This document shows positions 24,472 through 39,671 of a stretch of DNA of 64,000 bases, one piece after another. The stretch is from Lota lota. Its lineage: Eukaryota > Chordata > Actinopteri > Gadiformes > Lotidae. Position numbers and translations under genes: made by a program. How positions within the stretch are numbered: the first letter of the stretch is position 1; every line of letters starts with the position of its first letter. The notes below the pieces were generated by a model, which saw only the letters and a program-made list of their open reading frames with translations, searched no databases and was not told the origin of the DNA. The DNA is taken from NCBI GenBank assembly GCA_026745465.1, contig JACYXH010000802.1, forward strand, positions 3,881,758 to 3,945,757, in the 5' to 3' direction.

Positions 24472-25202
24472 ATGATATGATGTATAGGAGTCTCTCGTCA
24501 GACGGGTATTTGCATTTAATGTATGTGTACATTCGTGTGTCATAAAGTGTCATGTGTCACTAATTGCATGCTAATCTTTCAGCCTCTCCTCATTTCACAG
24601 ACTAGCGCGCACACACACACACACACACACACCACAGGCTAGCTCACACACACACAGACACCCACACAAACATAGGATAGTTTCAACTAAGAGAGAGTGT
24701 GTGTGTGTGTGTGTGCATGCGTGTGTGTCTCAAACCTGTAAAACATATTGGCCACTTAAGTGTGCTAATGTTGTGCATCGCATGCTCTTCCAACAGAGAT
24801 GTCTGCTCGCTCCTTTGCTATTATAAACAACATCTGTCTGAACGTAACAAATAGACAACTGGGGTAAATATTGTGGTTTCCCTGTCATTCCCTAGATATT
24901 CATGCCTGTGTGTGTGTGTTCGGTAGAGGGGTCAGGAGGGTTGGGAGGTGATTACAAAGCTATGCCAACCAATGCCTAGGTGCCAACACTGGGCGCAGCA
25001 TAAAGTTTATGTCTGCATGCGTGTGTCTGTGTGCGCATGTTTTTAGAGAGGGTTCGGTGCTCGGGTGGTGGTGTTGGTGGTGGTGGAGGGAGGGGAATGT
25101 CTTAGATGACATGCCTCTTTTCTCTCTGGCGCGGGGTTCCCCTGGGAACCGAGCCAGGTATGACTGTCAAAGACCACTTCCTCTCTCAGCAGCGCCAGGC
25201 CT

Positions 25203-25272
25203 TCATCTCTGACCCCTAGCCTCCGACCCACTCCCCTCTGTGACCTCCACCTTCTCCTCCTCCATCTCCTCA
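25203..25272 (-). pseudogene. Truncated copy of a terminal-exon-like segment
   Basis: Matches 25501-25570 and 26254-26323 almost base for base, then breaks off into (AT)n at 25272. It contains the TGA stop (minus) and the codons before it (frame ...KVEVTEGSGSEARGQR). Only this copy continues downstream into different sequence ('aggcctggcgctgctgagag' on the minus strand), suggesting it sits at the original 3' locus. The gene is not identified. Confidence 0.45.
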
Positions 25273-25500
25273 TATATATATAGATCATACATCATACATC
25301 ATATATAGAAAACAAGCAATGCAAAAGTATGTATTGTATTTACCAGTACCTAACTAAACATAACTTCCTGGTCTGGTGTCATAATATAACGTTTTTCAGT
25401 AATGACAAACTCCGACCGCCACTGACTTCACCAAGCTTAAAACGTATGAATGAACACACTGAATGACTAAACTACAAAAATACTAGCATGTAAAAAGCCT

Positions 25501-25598
25501 TCATCTCTGACCCCTAGCCTCCGACCCACTCCCCTCTGTGACCTCCACCTTCTCCTCCTCCATCTCCTCCTCATGGATCTTCACCACCACCTGCTCCT
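25501..25598 (-). CDS. Terminal-exon-like segment, duplicate 1, unidentified gene
   Basis: On the minus strand an acceptor-like 'atattctgcag' is followed by an open frame EEQVVVKIHEEEMEEEKVEV... ending in TGA at 25503-25501 (about 32 residues, Glu-rich). About 250 bp further upstream on the minus strand a second small exon-like piece lies at about 25844-25890 (SDLLDDFLAGCK followed by GTGAAA); if spliced at 'gcagag' the phases agree. I recognise no family. The Glu-rich frame partly follows from a CTC-rich plus strand, so this is weak evidence of coding. An identical copy lies at 26254-26351. Confidence 0.3.
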
Positions 25599-26253
25599 CT
25601 GCAGAATATGTCCTGAGAGCTAGCCACATGGCTCTTCTTAAAACACTCTGGTCAATAGAATTACATGTGTATCTGCTCTTATATATTCATTACATCCTAC
25701 TGACAGTTGCATTAAGTCTGGGGTAATATCTTTCCAAAGTATAAATGTTATTTTCTCTGAAAGGTATAGACCACAGGAACAGCAACTACAGGAAACCAAC
25801 AAATACTTTCCCTCTGTCCTCCGTTTCTTCTCTTTCACCTTGCATCCAGCCAGGAAATCGTCTAGAAGATCAGACCCAGCAGGTCTAGAGAAGTTAGAGG
25901 CATGAGCCAACAGTTTCTAATTTTGAATCTGTTTTTAGCAGTTATAATCCACTTATTTAATTGAATAAGTGCATTATAAATTTTTTATTATCTTAAGCTA
26001 ATGTAACATTAGTAATAATATATAATCAGTAATAACAATGTGAAATCCATGATTTCACCAGAAAACAAGCAATGCAAAAGTATGTATTGTATTTACCAGT
26101 ACCTAACTAAACATAACTTCCTGGTCTGGTGTCATAATATAACGTTTTTCAGTAATGACAAACTCCGACCGCCACTGACTTCACCAAGCTTAAAACGTAT
26201 GAATGAACACACTGAATGACTATACTACAAAAATACTAGCATGTAAAAAGCCT

Positions 26254-26351
26254 TCATCTCTGACCCCTAGCCTCCGACCCACTCCCCTCTGTGACCTCCA
26301 CCTTCTCCTCCTCCATCTCCTCCTCATGGATCTTCACCACCACCTGCTCCT
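26254..26351 (-). CDS. Terminal-exon-like segment, duplicate 2, unidentified gene
   Basis: Copy of 25501-25598, with the same acceptor, frame and TGA stop. In this copy the unit continues leftwards on the minus-strand template into unique sequence (26660 onward) that contains another exon-like segment at 26672-26735, so this may be the copy still attached to its upstream exons. Function unknown. Confidence 0.3.
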
Positions 26352-26671
26352 CTGCAGAATATGTCCTGAGAGCTAGCCACATGGCTCTTCTTAAAACACT
26401 CTGGTCAATAGAATTACATATGTATCTGCTCTTATATATTCATTACATCCTACTGACAGTTGCATTAAGTCTGGGGTAATATCTTTCCAAAGTATAAATG
26501 TTATTTTCTCTGAAAGGTATAGACCACAGGAACAGCAACTACAGGAAACCAACAAATACTTTCCCTCTGTCCTCCGTTTCTTCTCTTTCACCTTGCATCC
26601 AGCCAGGAAATCGTCTAGAAGATCAGACCCAGCAGGTCTAGAGAAGTTAGAGGCATGAGCTCAACCCCTTC

Positions 26672-26735
26672 CTACTCTTCACAACTCTTGTCTTCACTTT
26701 CCTTGGCCTCAGCTTCCGCTCTCACGCTGGTTTCC
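26672..26735 (-). CDS. Exon-like segment, unidentified (minus strand)
   Basis: After an acceptor-like 'catgtgtttag' (minus strand) comes a 21-codon frame ETSVRAEAEAKESEDKSCEE ending in TAG at 26674-26672. The composition (Glu/Lys/Ser) is protein-like but short, and chance cannot be excluded. It may be an alternative terminal exon of the same unknown gene. Confidence 0.22.
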
Positions 26736-26954
26736 CTAAACACATGACTTCATGATTTATCCGGTTTGATGATGATGATGAGGATGCTGATGATAATGTA
26801 ATGCAGGCTTTGTGTTTTACTCTGGTTGTTGTTGCAACTGTTCCCACTGCATGACATGCTACTGGCAGGTTGCTAAACATCACCGGTGACCGGCCCGGAT
26901 GGGGTCAGCAATGCTTTGCACACATTCTCACAGCCGTAAATCCTCTGGCTTAAT

Positions 26955-27180
26955 ATACACATATGGCATCCTCAAAACACACTTTAACAATAACCCCGAG
27001 CACGTTACCACAACACACAGTAACACCTAACAACGTACCACAACACGAACACAACAATGCCACATGACATACCACATTACACAACAGCGTACAACAGCAT
27101 ACAACACATAACAAGACGACGTACAATGGCACACACTATGCAACAATACACAGCAACAAACAACAGCAACACACACCTCC
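26955..27180. repeat. Degenerate ACA/ACC-rich low-complexity tract
   Basis: Many short repeats of the types 'acaacagc', 'accaca' and 'taacac'. No regular period is visible. A GAT tract lies at 26768-26794. The flanking 27181-27936 has no recognised gene. Confidence 0.65.
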
Positions 27181-27933
27181 CACCATCTTCCAAAATGGCC
27201 GATCCATATGGTCAGGGAAAACACGCATTATGCAGCTAACACATTAGCTAACACATGAATTCACCTCATGTCTTTACCTCGAGTGTTAACAAGTAGAAAA
27301 TACTCTGCCGTGTTCGTGTTATGGTTCTGTGGTTTGGTGGAGCCACTCATAAATTAGGAAACTCAAATATGATTAGCTTTAAACAAACCAAAATACTCGT
27401 GTTATTTAACCACACAACTTGCGACAACAAGCACCTTCCCTGCCAACAGAAACAAGTGTGCTTTGAAAAACCAGAAGGGGGTAATCGGGGGGTCATTCGT
27501 ATTCTGGGGGTATTATATCTTGGTAAAAAATGAATTAACGCCTAACCAACATCTCTTAAAATGGGAACTTGAGTGGACAGGCATTCAGATTTCAACACAT
27601 CCAGGCAACTAATCGCCTGTTTTGATACAGGGGGCATGTAGTGGTTTCAAACAGGCCTCGCATTCATAAAATGCCCAGACTGGGATACGCGAGCTCCAGT
27701 CAGTTCACTCTGCTGTATGAAGCACAGCACTGTTGCTCTACCATTCCCCCGCTCTCTCATGGACTTAAAACGCACATGCATACATGTATGTGTATCTCAG
27801 GCCTTTGTTTAGCCCGTTGATTCACTTTATTGTCACTTCGGAAGATATTTAGCAAATAATACGTCAGCTTTGGCGGAGTTCCAGGGAGTCCAGCTTTGCT
27901 TCTGGCAGCTCTGAAACAACACTTTCCACTGTT

Positions 27934-28061
<128 letters not shown>

Positions 28062-28750
28062 CCTGCTTAACCAAACAGGGTGATGGGGGACAAACCGAGG
28101 GCAGCATGGCGATGACATGTGGCGTGGCCCTCCAGGTACCTGCATACCTGTTTGCGTGTGTGTTGTGTGTGTGTGTGTGTGTTACACAAATAAGTAAACA
28201 TATGAAAAACATAGAAACAAAGACCTTATTTAAAAAGGTAGCACAGACAATATTTCTGTTGCCCTCTGGCAAGTACTGCAATAGTACACCAAACCATCTA
28301 ATCGTGATGATTTAAGAGAGAATCCTGCTTGCAGAACTGTGAACTGGTCAATTGTTTGGAAGGTAAACATATTACCCTGGAAAGATGCATAATATCACTC
28401 ACTCTTTCAGCACCTTCATTGGTTCTCAATGTCGTAAAACAGAGAAAAAAAAGAATCTAATATTAACGCCGGCTGTTTCTAAAGTCTGTGTTCACCGTGT
28501 CGCAGTGTTGGTTATCAGGTGCATTAACGCCCGTGTTTGTCTGCACCCCAGTCGTCATGGTTTCACAACAAACACAGCAGTCACATGGTCGTGTTGATTG
28601 GCAGTGGCCAGTTGGGGTACCGTGATTGGTTCCTTTCTGTACACATCCCACAATGCAATGCGGCTAAAAGAGAGAGGAGAGGGACGGCACTACGCACTTC
28701 TCAGGTTGAGTTTTTAGAGCTCATCTCTTGAATTTAACACATTCTTTCAG

Positions 28751-29093
28751 CCAACAGTTTCTAATTTTGAATCTGTTTTTAGCAGTTATAATCCACTTAT
28801 TTAATTGAATAAGTGCATTATTAATTTTTTATTATCTTAAGCTAATGTAACATTAGTAATAATATATAATCAGTAATAACAATGTGAAATCCATGATTTC
28901 ACCAGAAAACAAGCAATGCAAAAGTATGTATTGTATTTACCAGTACCTAACTAAACATAACTTCCTGGTCTGGTGTCATAATATAACGTTTTTCAGTAAT
29001 GACAAACTCCGACCGCCACTGACTTCACCAAGCTTAAAACGTATGAATGAACACACTGAATGACTATACTACAAAAATACTAGCATGTAAAAA
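28751..29093. mobile_element. 343-bp dispersed element, second copy
   Basis: Matches 25907-26249 over 343 bp with almost no change (one noticed: cattata/cattatt). It starts 'ccaacagtttctaattttga' and ends 'actagcatgtaaaaa'. AT-rich, with no open frame and no obvious terminal inverted repeat or target duplication, so the type (DNA transposon fragment, or part of a segmental duplication) is open. A truncated copy of its right part lies at 25307-25496. Confidence 0.6.
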
Positions 29094-30044
29094 TGACATG
29101 TTCAACCACGACCCCAAATGTTTTTCTTTTACAACTGTCGAAAACAGAAATGTATAAAGAGCGAGGCACCGGCCGTAAAAGCCATGGAACCATCTGGAAG
29201 GGTCTGCAGTAAAAAAAAACTCACACCTGTGGCAGCGGTGGGGGAGGGGCTTCACTGCCTTAATAGGCGTTCATGGGAGGACATTAGAACACAATGATGC
29301 TGCCAACAGGGCCAATTAGCACTAATGTGTCGACAGTAGCCCCGCCCCTTCTTCACACAGTAGGATTGGATGGTGGGGGAGGGGCTTCACATACACACAC
29401 AAAAGCTTAATAACGAACACCTGGTGGTTGTAGCAGGCAAACAGGTGGCTTCAGTTGCTGCTGTAGCGAGCAGTTCACTATTCTCGAACGCGTCCGACAA
29501 ACTGCTGAGTGGACCTTCTCATCTGCTGCTCTACAGCTCTCCCGAGAAACCCTCAATCCGTCTGCTTTTAAAGTGACAGTGTTCTCTTTGTGGGGTAATG
29601 TATGTGGCACAATGGCAGTTCTTCTGCTATGGGATACATACTTTTGATTCTGTGGTCACACTTCCTGAAAAACACATTTTATTTTCAAACTAAACTTCTT
29701 TTTTTAAGAACAGACATTGCCAAGATCATCTGATTATCATCCAAGTCTTCTTCTCTCTGAGAATGGAGAACGAAATCTTCACCTTTCTCTTTCTTATTTG
29801 CCCCAGTATGCCACAAATGTAGCATCAAATCCCATGTATTCATCTAATCTCGTGCCACCATTATCGAAACCATGAAAATAAATGGCTGAATGCGAGCGGT
29901 TCCAAGTGTTGTGTCTTAACAGTCGCGCCGTCGCAGCGTCTGTCCCAGAATACCTCTGTGTGACACCACACCACCGGGCCATCCTGTCCTGTCCCTGTGT
30001 GACATCAAACCGCCCCGCGCTGCAAGCGGACCTTGAAATGACAC
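29094..30044. other. No gene assigned
   Basis: The short phrase 'gtgggggaggggcttcac' occurs twice (29236 and 29372), a minor direct repeat. No other structure noticed. Confidence 0.45.
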
Positions 30045-30137
30045 CCTCCACTTGTCGTGGAGCCGGCGCCAGTCGCGGGCCACTGGGTACACGAAGAGGG
30101 CCTTACTGGGCACGCTCAGAACATAGCGCACTGCGTC
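30045..30137 (-). CDS. Coding-like 31-codon segment, unidentified
   Basis: On the minus strand, after an acceptor-like 'ccacctagc', a frame DAVRYVLSVPSKALFVYPVA... continues with RDWRRLHDKWR to a possible donor (GTGTCA at 30044). The third codon positions are mostly G or C and the residue mix (Trp, Tyr, Arg, hydrophobics) looks like a folded protein, unlike neighbouring frames. I cannot assign a family. It lies in the presumed collagen intron 2, on the same strand. It could be an exon of a nested gene or a retained fragment. Confidence 0.35.
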
Positions 30138-30770
30138 GCTAGGTGGACATTCAAATAAATAAATACCCTTCTCTCAGATCTATCTGAGAGGCGTTACGGA
30201 GATGTTGATTTAGAATAATTATAAATAAGTTTAGAGATCATCATAGCTCTGCCTCCAATAACCTCCACATTTAAAGAGCAATGACACCCTAAACTCCCCC
30301 CTTAAATTTGATGTATTATATTTTAAGCTGTCTATTTTTGCTGTGATCTTGACAAATAAGTGTAATATATGTATACTGACAAATGTGAATATTGTTAAAA
30401 TTGACAAAATAAACTCAATAATGAAATAACAAATAAATAAAACAGATGACATCACAGCGTACCAAAGAATCTTGCACAGACTCCCAGACCTCACACACAA
30501 TAAAACACACCCTTACTGAAACATTCACAGATAGGGGGCCTTGGTGAGCCCTTGTTGTGGGGTTTTAAGAGGTGAAGCAGGGGCTTGGGGTAAGAAGAAG
30601 TCTAGTTATCTCTACTCCCAATCTCCCCCCGCCCTCTAGCATCGCCCTAATTAAGCACAACATCTTAATCTGACCATGCGCACGCACACACAAAAACACC
30701 ACTGAATGAAACCAAAAGCAGGATTCGGCCAGCCGAGGATATTAGTTGGTGGAACCCTGTTCCACCTGAG

Positions 30771-30771
<1 letters not shown>

Positions 30772-30819
<48 letters not shown>
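30772..30819. repeat. (GT)n tract, (CA)n in the collagen transcript
   Basis: A perfect tract of 24 units. On the collagen (minus) strand it is (CA)n starting 18 bp after the exon 2 donor, with further CA-rich sequence between. CA-repeat RNA is a known hnRNP L binding site; an effect on splicing here is inference. Confidence 0.95.
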
Positions 30820-30823
<4 letters not shown>

Positions 30824-30838
30824 AGTGTGCGTTCTTAC

Positions 30839-30908
30839 CTGGAGGACAGAGGCAGTTGTGGGGCACATCGCGGGCCTGCCGTGTCTTGGGTAGCTGAGCT
30901 GCAAGTTT
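30839..30908 (-). CDS. col13a1: MACIT collagen, exon 2 (type XIII-like)
   Basis: The acceptor 'gcggtcttcag' precedes 23 codons plus one base, ending at the donor G|GTAAGAAC. The peptide KLAAQLPKTRQARDVPHNCL followed by CPPG continues the coiled coil of exon 1, then gives a furin-type R-x-x-R site (RQAR, the site where MACIT collagens are shed from the cell surface) and the conserved C-x-C-P-P-G that opens the first triple-helical domain. Exon 1 ends in phase 0 and this exon begins in phase 0, so the join is in frame. The exon ends after the first base of a Gly codon, so exon 3 must begin with two bases of it. I found no such exon in 1-30838. The Lys/Arg-rich cleavage stretch is also seen in types XXIII and XXV; assignment to XIII rests on exon 1. 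Confidence 0.85.
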
Positions 30909-31683
30909 CTGAAGACCGCGGCGTGACAGAAAAGGAGGAGAAGAATGTTAGGAAATGTTAGGACACTTCACATTGATGGATCTGAAATCCTTTTCCCAAA
31001 AACTGTATTATTAAAACAAAGTAATATTTAAAAGTGAATAAACTAGCAATGACCTGTATAATTTTTTTTGCCATTGATCCATCTCCTTTTCTAATTAATG
31101 ATGAGTGTGTAAATTAATATTATTTTTATCAGTGTATTTTCAACCATGCCATTAACAACTTTCAGTGACAATGCACACTCAACATCTAAAATTGTACACA
31201 GAAGACTGAAAAGTGATTGGTAGATAAAACCCAATATTAACCGTTTAACACTTGAACTTAAAACAAAATGTAGCCTTCATCAAGGTATCAATACTGGACA
31301 CAAGTCCTTGTTAAATCAACAAAAAGGGTAAACACCAGCGATTTGACCCCTGAGCACAACACAAAAGAAGCGCCAACACAAGAATACTGGTTAATTCTCA
31401 AGCCAGCCCCATCCAGAGCATCGATAGCAGTGTGGGCTGTTTCAAGGCGGCCACAGACAGGTGCAGGAGTGGATGTTATGGAGACGGGGTTCAGGGTTCT
31501 TGGTAGAGACGGTCGGGCCCCATGTTGTCTCCCAGGAACACAACCACAGATTCAACAGCAGTTGAACAATACATCCCAATCCAAATAAAGGATCCGTGCA
31601 AGAGTATAATCTCAACATGCTAGTTAAATGTGGGCGTATATCTTGTGTGTAACAAATCACGCGACTCCACCCCAATGAAAATG

Positions 31684-31875
<192 letters not shown>

Positions 31876-33263
31876 TCTGGGGGCTCTGTGTGTTATTCAC
31901 CAAGAGTTCCAGGAATGTATTTGGTTGATACTGGCAAGGCACGCATGGCGGCTGGAGAAGTGTTTAGTGGAGACTGGTCTGGCAAGACCGAGAGCTGCTG
32001 TACAGCTCTGCTGTGGTGGTGGACGTCTAAAATGGCCCCCGGCTCGACTCAAAGTCACACAACAGCTGAGGTGGCCACCCCACCCTACCCAGACAAGGTG
32101 ACAGAGATAAGGGGATACACTGAAAGACGACAAAAGACGGGAGTCAGTCTATCCCAGCCGGATCAACCTGTTAATCAGCAGCCCTTTAACACACGGTGCA
32201 TTAAAGATGAAGCTAACTGATATTACCATACATCAGCGTTAAAGCAGCGAGTAATAAAAAAAAAATGATATATATATATACATACTGACGACACCCTTCT
32301 ATGGGACAGCCGTTGATGATTCAGATGGTGAGTTACCCCGAGTGTATGTATGGTGACATCACCACTGGCACGCATAGCGGCCTTGATGGTTGGGGTGGGC
32401 GAGGGGGTAAATCTACCGTAAAGTACCCATAGAGAGAGCGGGGGGAGTTGAGATGGTAAGAATGGGTGGCTGGGTGCATTCCCCGCCTCTCCGCCTCCCC
32501 CACTTTAATGGTAACCCGATGCGGGAGGTTTTGATGTGGTTTAAACGTGCTATTTCAGGGGTATGACAGTGGCTTTCACAATCCCCTCATCAGATTAGCT
32601 TGAACATCCCTAATATGCCGCACCCCCCCCCCCACCCCCACCCCACTCCATTTGTAGTGCACTTAAGAGTTTTCAGCACTGTGCCCGACCAGCCTGTGGG
32701 TGTTTAGAAGTCCTATTTAGAATTCATCTTTGAGTGATTTGTGGACTTGTTTGAAAGCATTCCGTCATACGGAACGAGCTGACCTATCGATTGGCTTCGT
32801 GCTGGGCGGCTATCTGCTGTTTTCTGGCAACCCTTGTGATATTAAGGAAGCGCTCGTGTGTCATTTGCTCACTGTAAACGCCGTCATGCCGCTGCCACTT
32901 CAAGGTCATGGTGCGGAGCCCAGAGGTAATGTACACAAAGGGCTTGTGAAACAGAGACCGAGGTACTTGAGGAATTCCAGCGCTGCTAAATTTGGATGTC
33001 AGGGGGCTTAACGCAAAACATCTACAATCCGCGACAACGTTTGAACTAGCGGTGGAACGGCGGCGGTATTGGGGATTGGAACAATATCAGACTATAAAAA
33101 TACCTATTGATTCCTTGGAAAATGTCCACAAAAAGAAGATCCTATGCTTAGAATCATTCACATGTAGGAGATAAAATAAAAGCTGTTTGATTTCACATTT
33201 TAGACGTTAAGCCATGCCACATTTCTATAATTGGAAACTAATTATATTTCAAAAAGATATTCT

Positions 33264-33430
33264 GGGCGGGGCAGTGGCTCAACCCACTAGTGTGCTAACC
33301 ATGAAGGCAACATACCTGGTAGTGACCCAGGTTTCATTACAACCTGCACTTCATATCTGTATCTTTACACTTATGCTCATTCTCTCTCTTTAAATTCCTG
33401 TACATTTTCACTGTCCTGTCCATGAAAGAT
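33264..33430 (+). mobile_element. tRNA-derived SINE, different head
   Basis: The head 'gcggggcagtggctcaaccc' resembles a tRNA A-box region and 'cccaggtttcattacaacct' is a decayed B-box region. The body and tail are diverged. It sits in collagen intron 1, opposite in orientation to the collagen transcript. Confidence 0.6.
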
Positions 33431-33940
33431 GGACAACATTTATATTAAAATATGTATTCAGTAGACACTGTGTACTGTTGAGTTAAATCAGTGTTTAATA
33501 ATTTAATACAATTATTAATTGGTTCCGTCCCTGGTATTGGGTTTTTTAAGAGCTCAGAAGTTCTGAGAGTTGTGCCGAGACCTTGTGATTAAGAATTATT
33601 CTCTCTTAACCAAATGATTCCACCAGGCAGAAAGCAGGACTTCTGGTGCATCTATCTGAGAGCATGGGAGCGAAGAAGAGACCATTCTCTTCTCAGCGTC
33701 CTCCTTACTCAGTGTGCTCTGACAGAGAGCAGAGCTGGTGGGGATCTCTCTCTCCCTCTCTCTCTCTCATTCAGTCTGCAGGATGCTATTGCAAGCTATT
33801 CCAGAGCAGAAAAATACATCTGTCTGCATATTCCACCAAAGGATACTGTGTTTCCCACACGTGTTTCTGGGCATGCGTGCCTGCTTTTATTGTTCAACAA
33901 GCTTGCCTGTGCACGTGCTGAGGTATCTGTCACTGAGAGT

Positions 33941-33970
<30 letters not shown>
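33941..33970. repeat. Poly-G run, 30 nt
   Basis: Thirty consecutive G on the plus strand, poly-C in the collagen transcript. Gly- or Pro-rich frames over it are artefacts. Confidence 0.92.
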
Positions 33971-33971
<1 letters not shown>

Positions 33972-35222
33972 GGCCACCCAAACGCATGCCGTAGGCTGTA
34001 CTGAGCTGAGGGGTCTACGGGGGTCTGCAGGGACCTGGGTGACGAAACCAGGACCGGGGGAGGCTGTATTTCTCCCCTTTCCACACCTCAGAGTCTGGCC
34101 GGTGCACTGCACACACAGCTACTGCTCTGGAAAATGCACAGCCAGTTCCCTGCCTATAGAGAGGGTCTATGGAGAGCAGTCTGCCTCGTGGCTAATTGTG
34201 AATTCTCTCTCTAAAAGCATGAGCAACATTTAAGGATCGGAGTGGAGAATTTGGATTTCACGGAGACTGTGAATTTGAGCTTGGTTGAGACGTTAAGTTA
34301 ACAACATTTATTAACCTGTAAGTCCTTATTTAGGCTGAAATACTCAACTCAAATTCCCTTCAGTGTGTAACTTCTGACAGATTACAGAGCTGTGACAACA
34401 TGCACACTGTTACAAAGTTTCTTTAGAAACCGTCCGGTAAGAATAGAAACCTAATAGGTTTAATTTTGCCAATTGTTCTTACTTGATTTTCTGTTTTACT
34501 CATTTCTAATCGAGTCAATGTTTGATTCGTTTGTATAAAAAAAAAATATATATATATTGTTACAAATCTCCCCCACGTGTAGGCCTACGTTTAATATTGA
34601 AAATGTAATAATGTAATGGTATTTCTGTTGCATGGAGTGGACTAATGCTTATAGCGCCTCTGAATATTAGGAGATGCCCAGAGTGAAAGTGGAGGGGACT
34701 CAAAAGGTTGTGTCAAAGCAAACAAAAGGAAAGGAAAATAGGCTGCCTACGGACTTCAATCACCGTGGAAGAGGTTGTTAGTGTAGCTGTGGAAGTGGTC
34801 AATTAAAGGGCAAACCGGGGCCAAACAACTGTTTTTCATAACAGATGTTAAAGAAGAGTGCGTCTCGGGGTTATCCACAAAGTAATGCAAAGTGAGGGGA
34901 TCTGAAAACGTCATCGTTCGGCTGTCCCTAAATACAAAAGTATTTTTTGTTGTAGTTTGTGTGTGGGCCTTATTGGTCATATAAAAATGAAGCGAAAACG
35001 TTTTAAACACCATGTCAACATGCAAGGGCTTCTAATGCCGCTAAACCTTTACTGAAAATAATGCAAGACTTACAGAACTGAGGAGAGTGCATGAAGTATT
35101 GCAACATTTAGCATTCAAGTTGCACCTCGTGTGGCGCAGCTTTTAACAAGTAGTAGCTAGCGGGCCAATATTCAGCAAAATGAAACGGACATTAAAACAT
35201 TGTTGCGAGCATTGGCGCTTAC

Positions 35223-35525
35223 CTCTTCCAGAATCCGATCAAGACGGGCAAGGATAACGGGTTCCACCTGCTCCGCAGACATCCACGCGGTGAACTGCGA
35301 GTCCCGCTGCTGCTCCAGGCTGAATATCCGTGACTGCAATTCCGACGTCCGCAGAAAGACCGCCGTGCAAACTCCCAGAGACAAGAGGCTTAATATTATA
35401 CAAATTGTTAGGCCGGAAAAATCTCCGAAGTTTCTCCAAAGCGGCTTCTTGCAAGCGTCCTTGTCGTTGCAAGTCCTCCGCACTTTGGGGTGACCGGTAG
35501 CTCTCCACTGTTGTTCCTCTTCCAT
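35223..35525 (-). CDS. col13a1: MACIT collagen, exon 1 with start codon (type XIII-like)
   Basis: 101 codons from ATG at 35525-35523 to the donor GAG|GTAAGC. Layout: cytosolic residues 1-38, Lys/Arg-rich near the membrane (HPKVRR, ACKKPLWR); one hydrophobic helix about 39-58 (LTICIILSLLSLGVCTAVFL), a type II signal anchor without cleavage; then 'RTSELQSRIFSLEQQR' and 'VILARLDRILEE', the heptad-patterned ectodomain coiled coil that nucleates the collagen trimer. Types XIII, XXIII and XXV share this plan. The R-T-x-E-L-Q-x-R...L-E-x-x-R pattern and the last 12 residues look closest to type XIII, which acts at cell-matrix adhesions and neuromuscular junctions. The paralogue call could change with an alignment. 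Confidence 0.85.
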
Positions 35526-36178
<653 letters not shown>

Positions 36179-36537
36179 TTACACTATGCGCCTTTTGCTA
36201 GGCTGCTGCGCAAGTGCACGCTCCTCCTATGACTCGGGTTTAGGGTTCGGCTAAATGTTGGGGTGGTAGGATGGGCTGGGATTCAGCGGCGACGGCGTTG
36301 CCCCCTTTGATCCGTGCGCACTCGCGAGGGATATTTTTAGGGCGAGCGCTGCCAGTATGCAGAGTAGCCGCGCGCCTCACGAGCGATTGTCTAAAGTATT
36401 TCAGCCGTTCTTTTTAGCCCTGATCAATGGAGGAAAATACAATAACATATATGAAAATAAAGATCCACGACGGATTGTATTTAGAATAGGTTTACATCAC
36501 CATCATAATGATTACATTAACATAGACATACAAATTA

Positions 36538-36540
<3 letters not shown>

Positions 36541-36633
<93 letters not shown>
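36541..36633. repeat. (TG)n microsatellite, about 93 bp
   Basis: A perfect tract about 1 kb upstream of the collagen start codon. A shorter GT tract lies at 37394-37418. Confidence 0.96.

Positions 36634-39671
<3,038 letters not shown>

Larger units (their letters stand above)
25308..26659. repeat. Tandem 599-bp segmental duplication with a 154-bp insert
   Basis: 25308-25906 is repeated at 26061-26659 (offset exactly 753 bp). I noticed only about two differences (a/t near 26223, g/a near 26419), so the event is recent or homogenised. The 154 bp between the copies (25907-26060) are also present at 28751-28904, contiguous there with a third copy of the first 189 bp. The unit carries a short coding-like terminal exon on the minus strand. 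Confidence 0.92.

Noticed and set aside
30173-30192. Short palindrome 'ctctcagatctatctgagag'
   Set aside because: Arms of about 8 bp are expected by chance in 64 kb.
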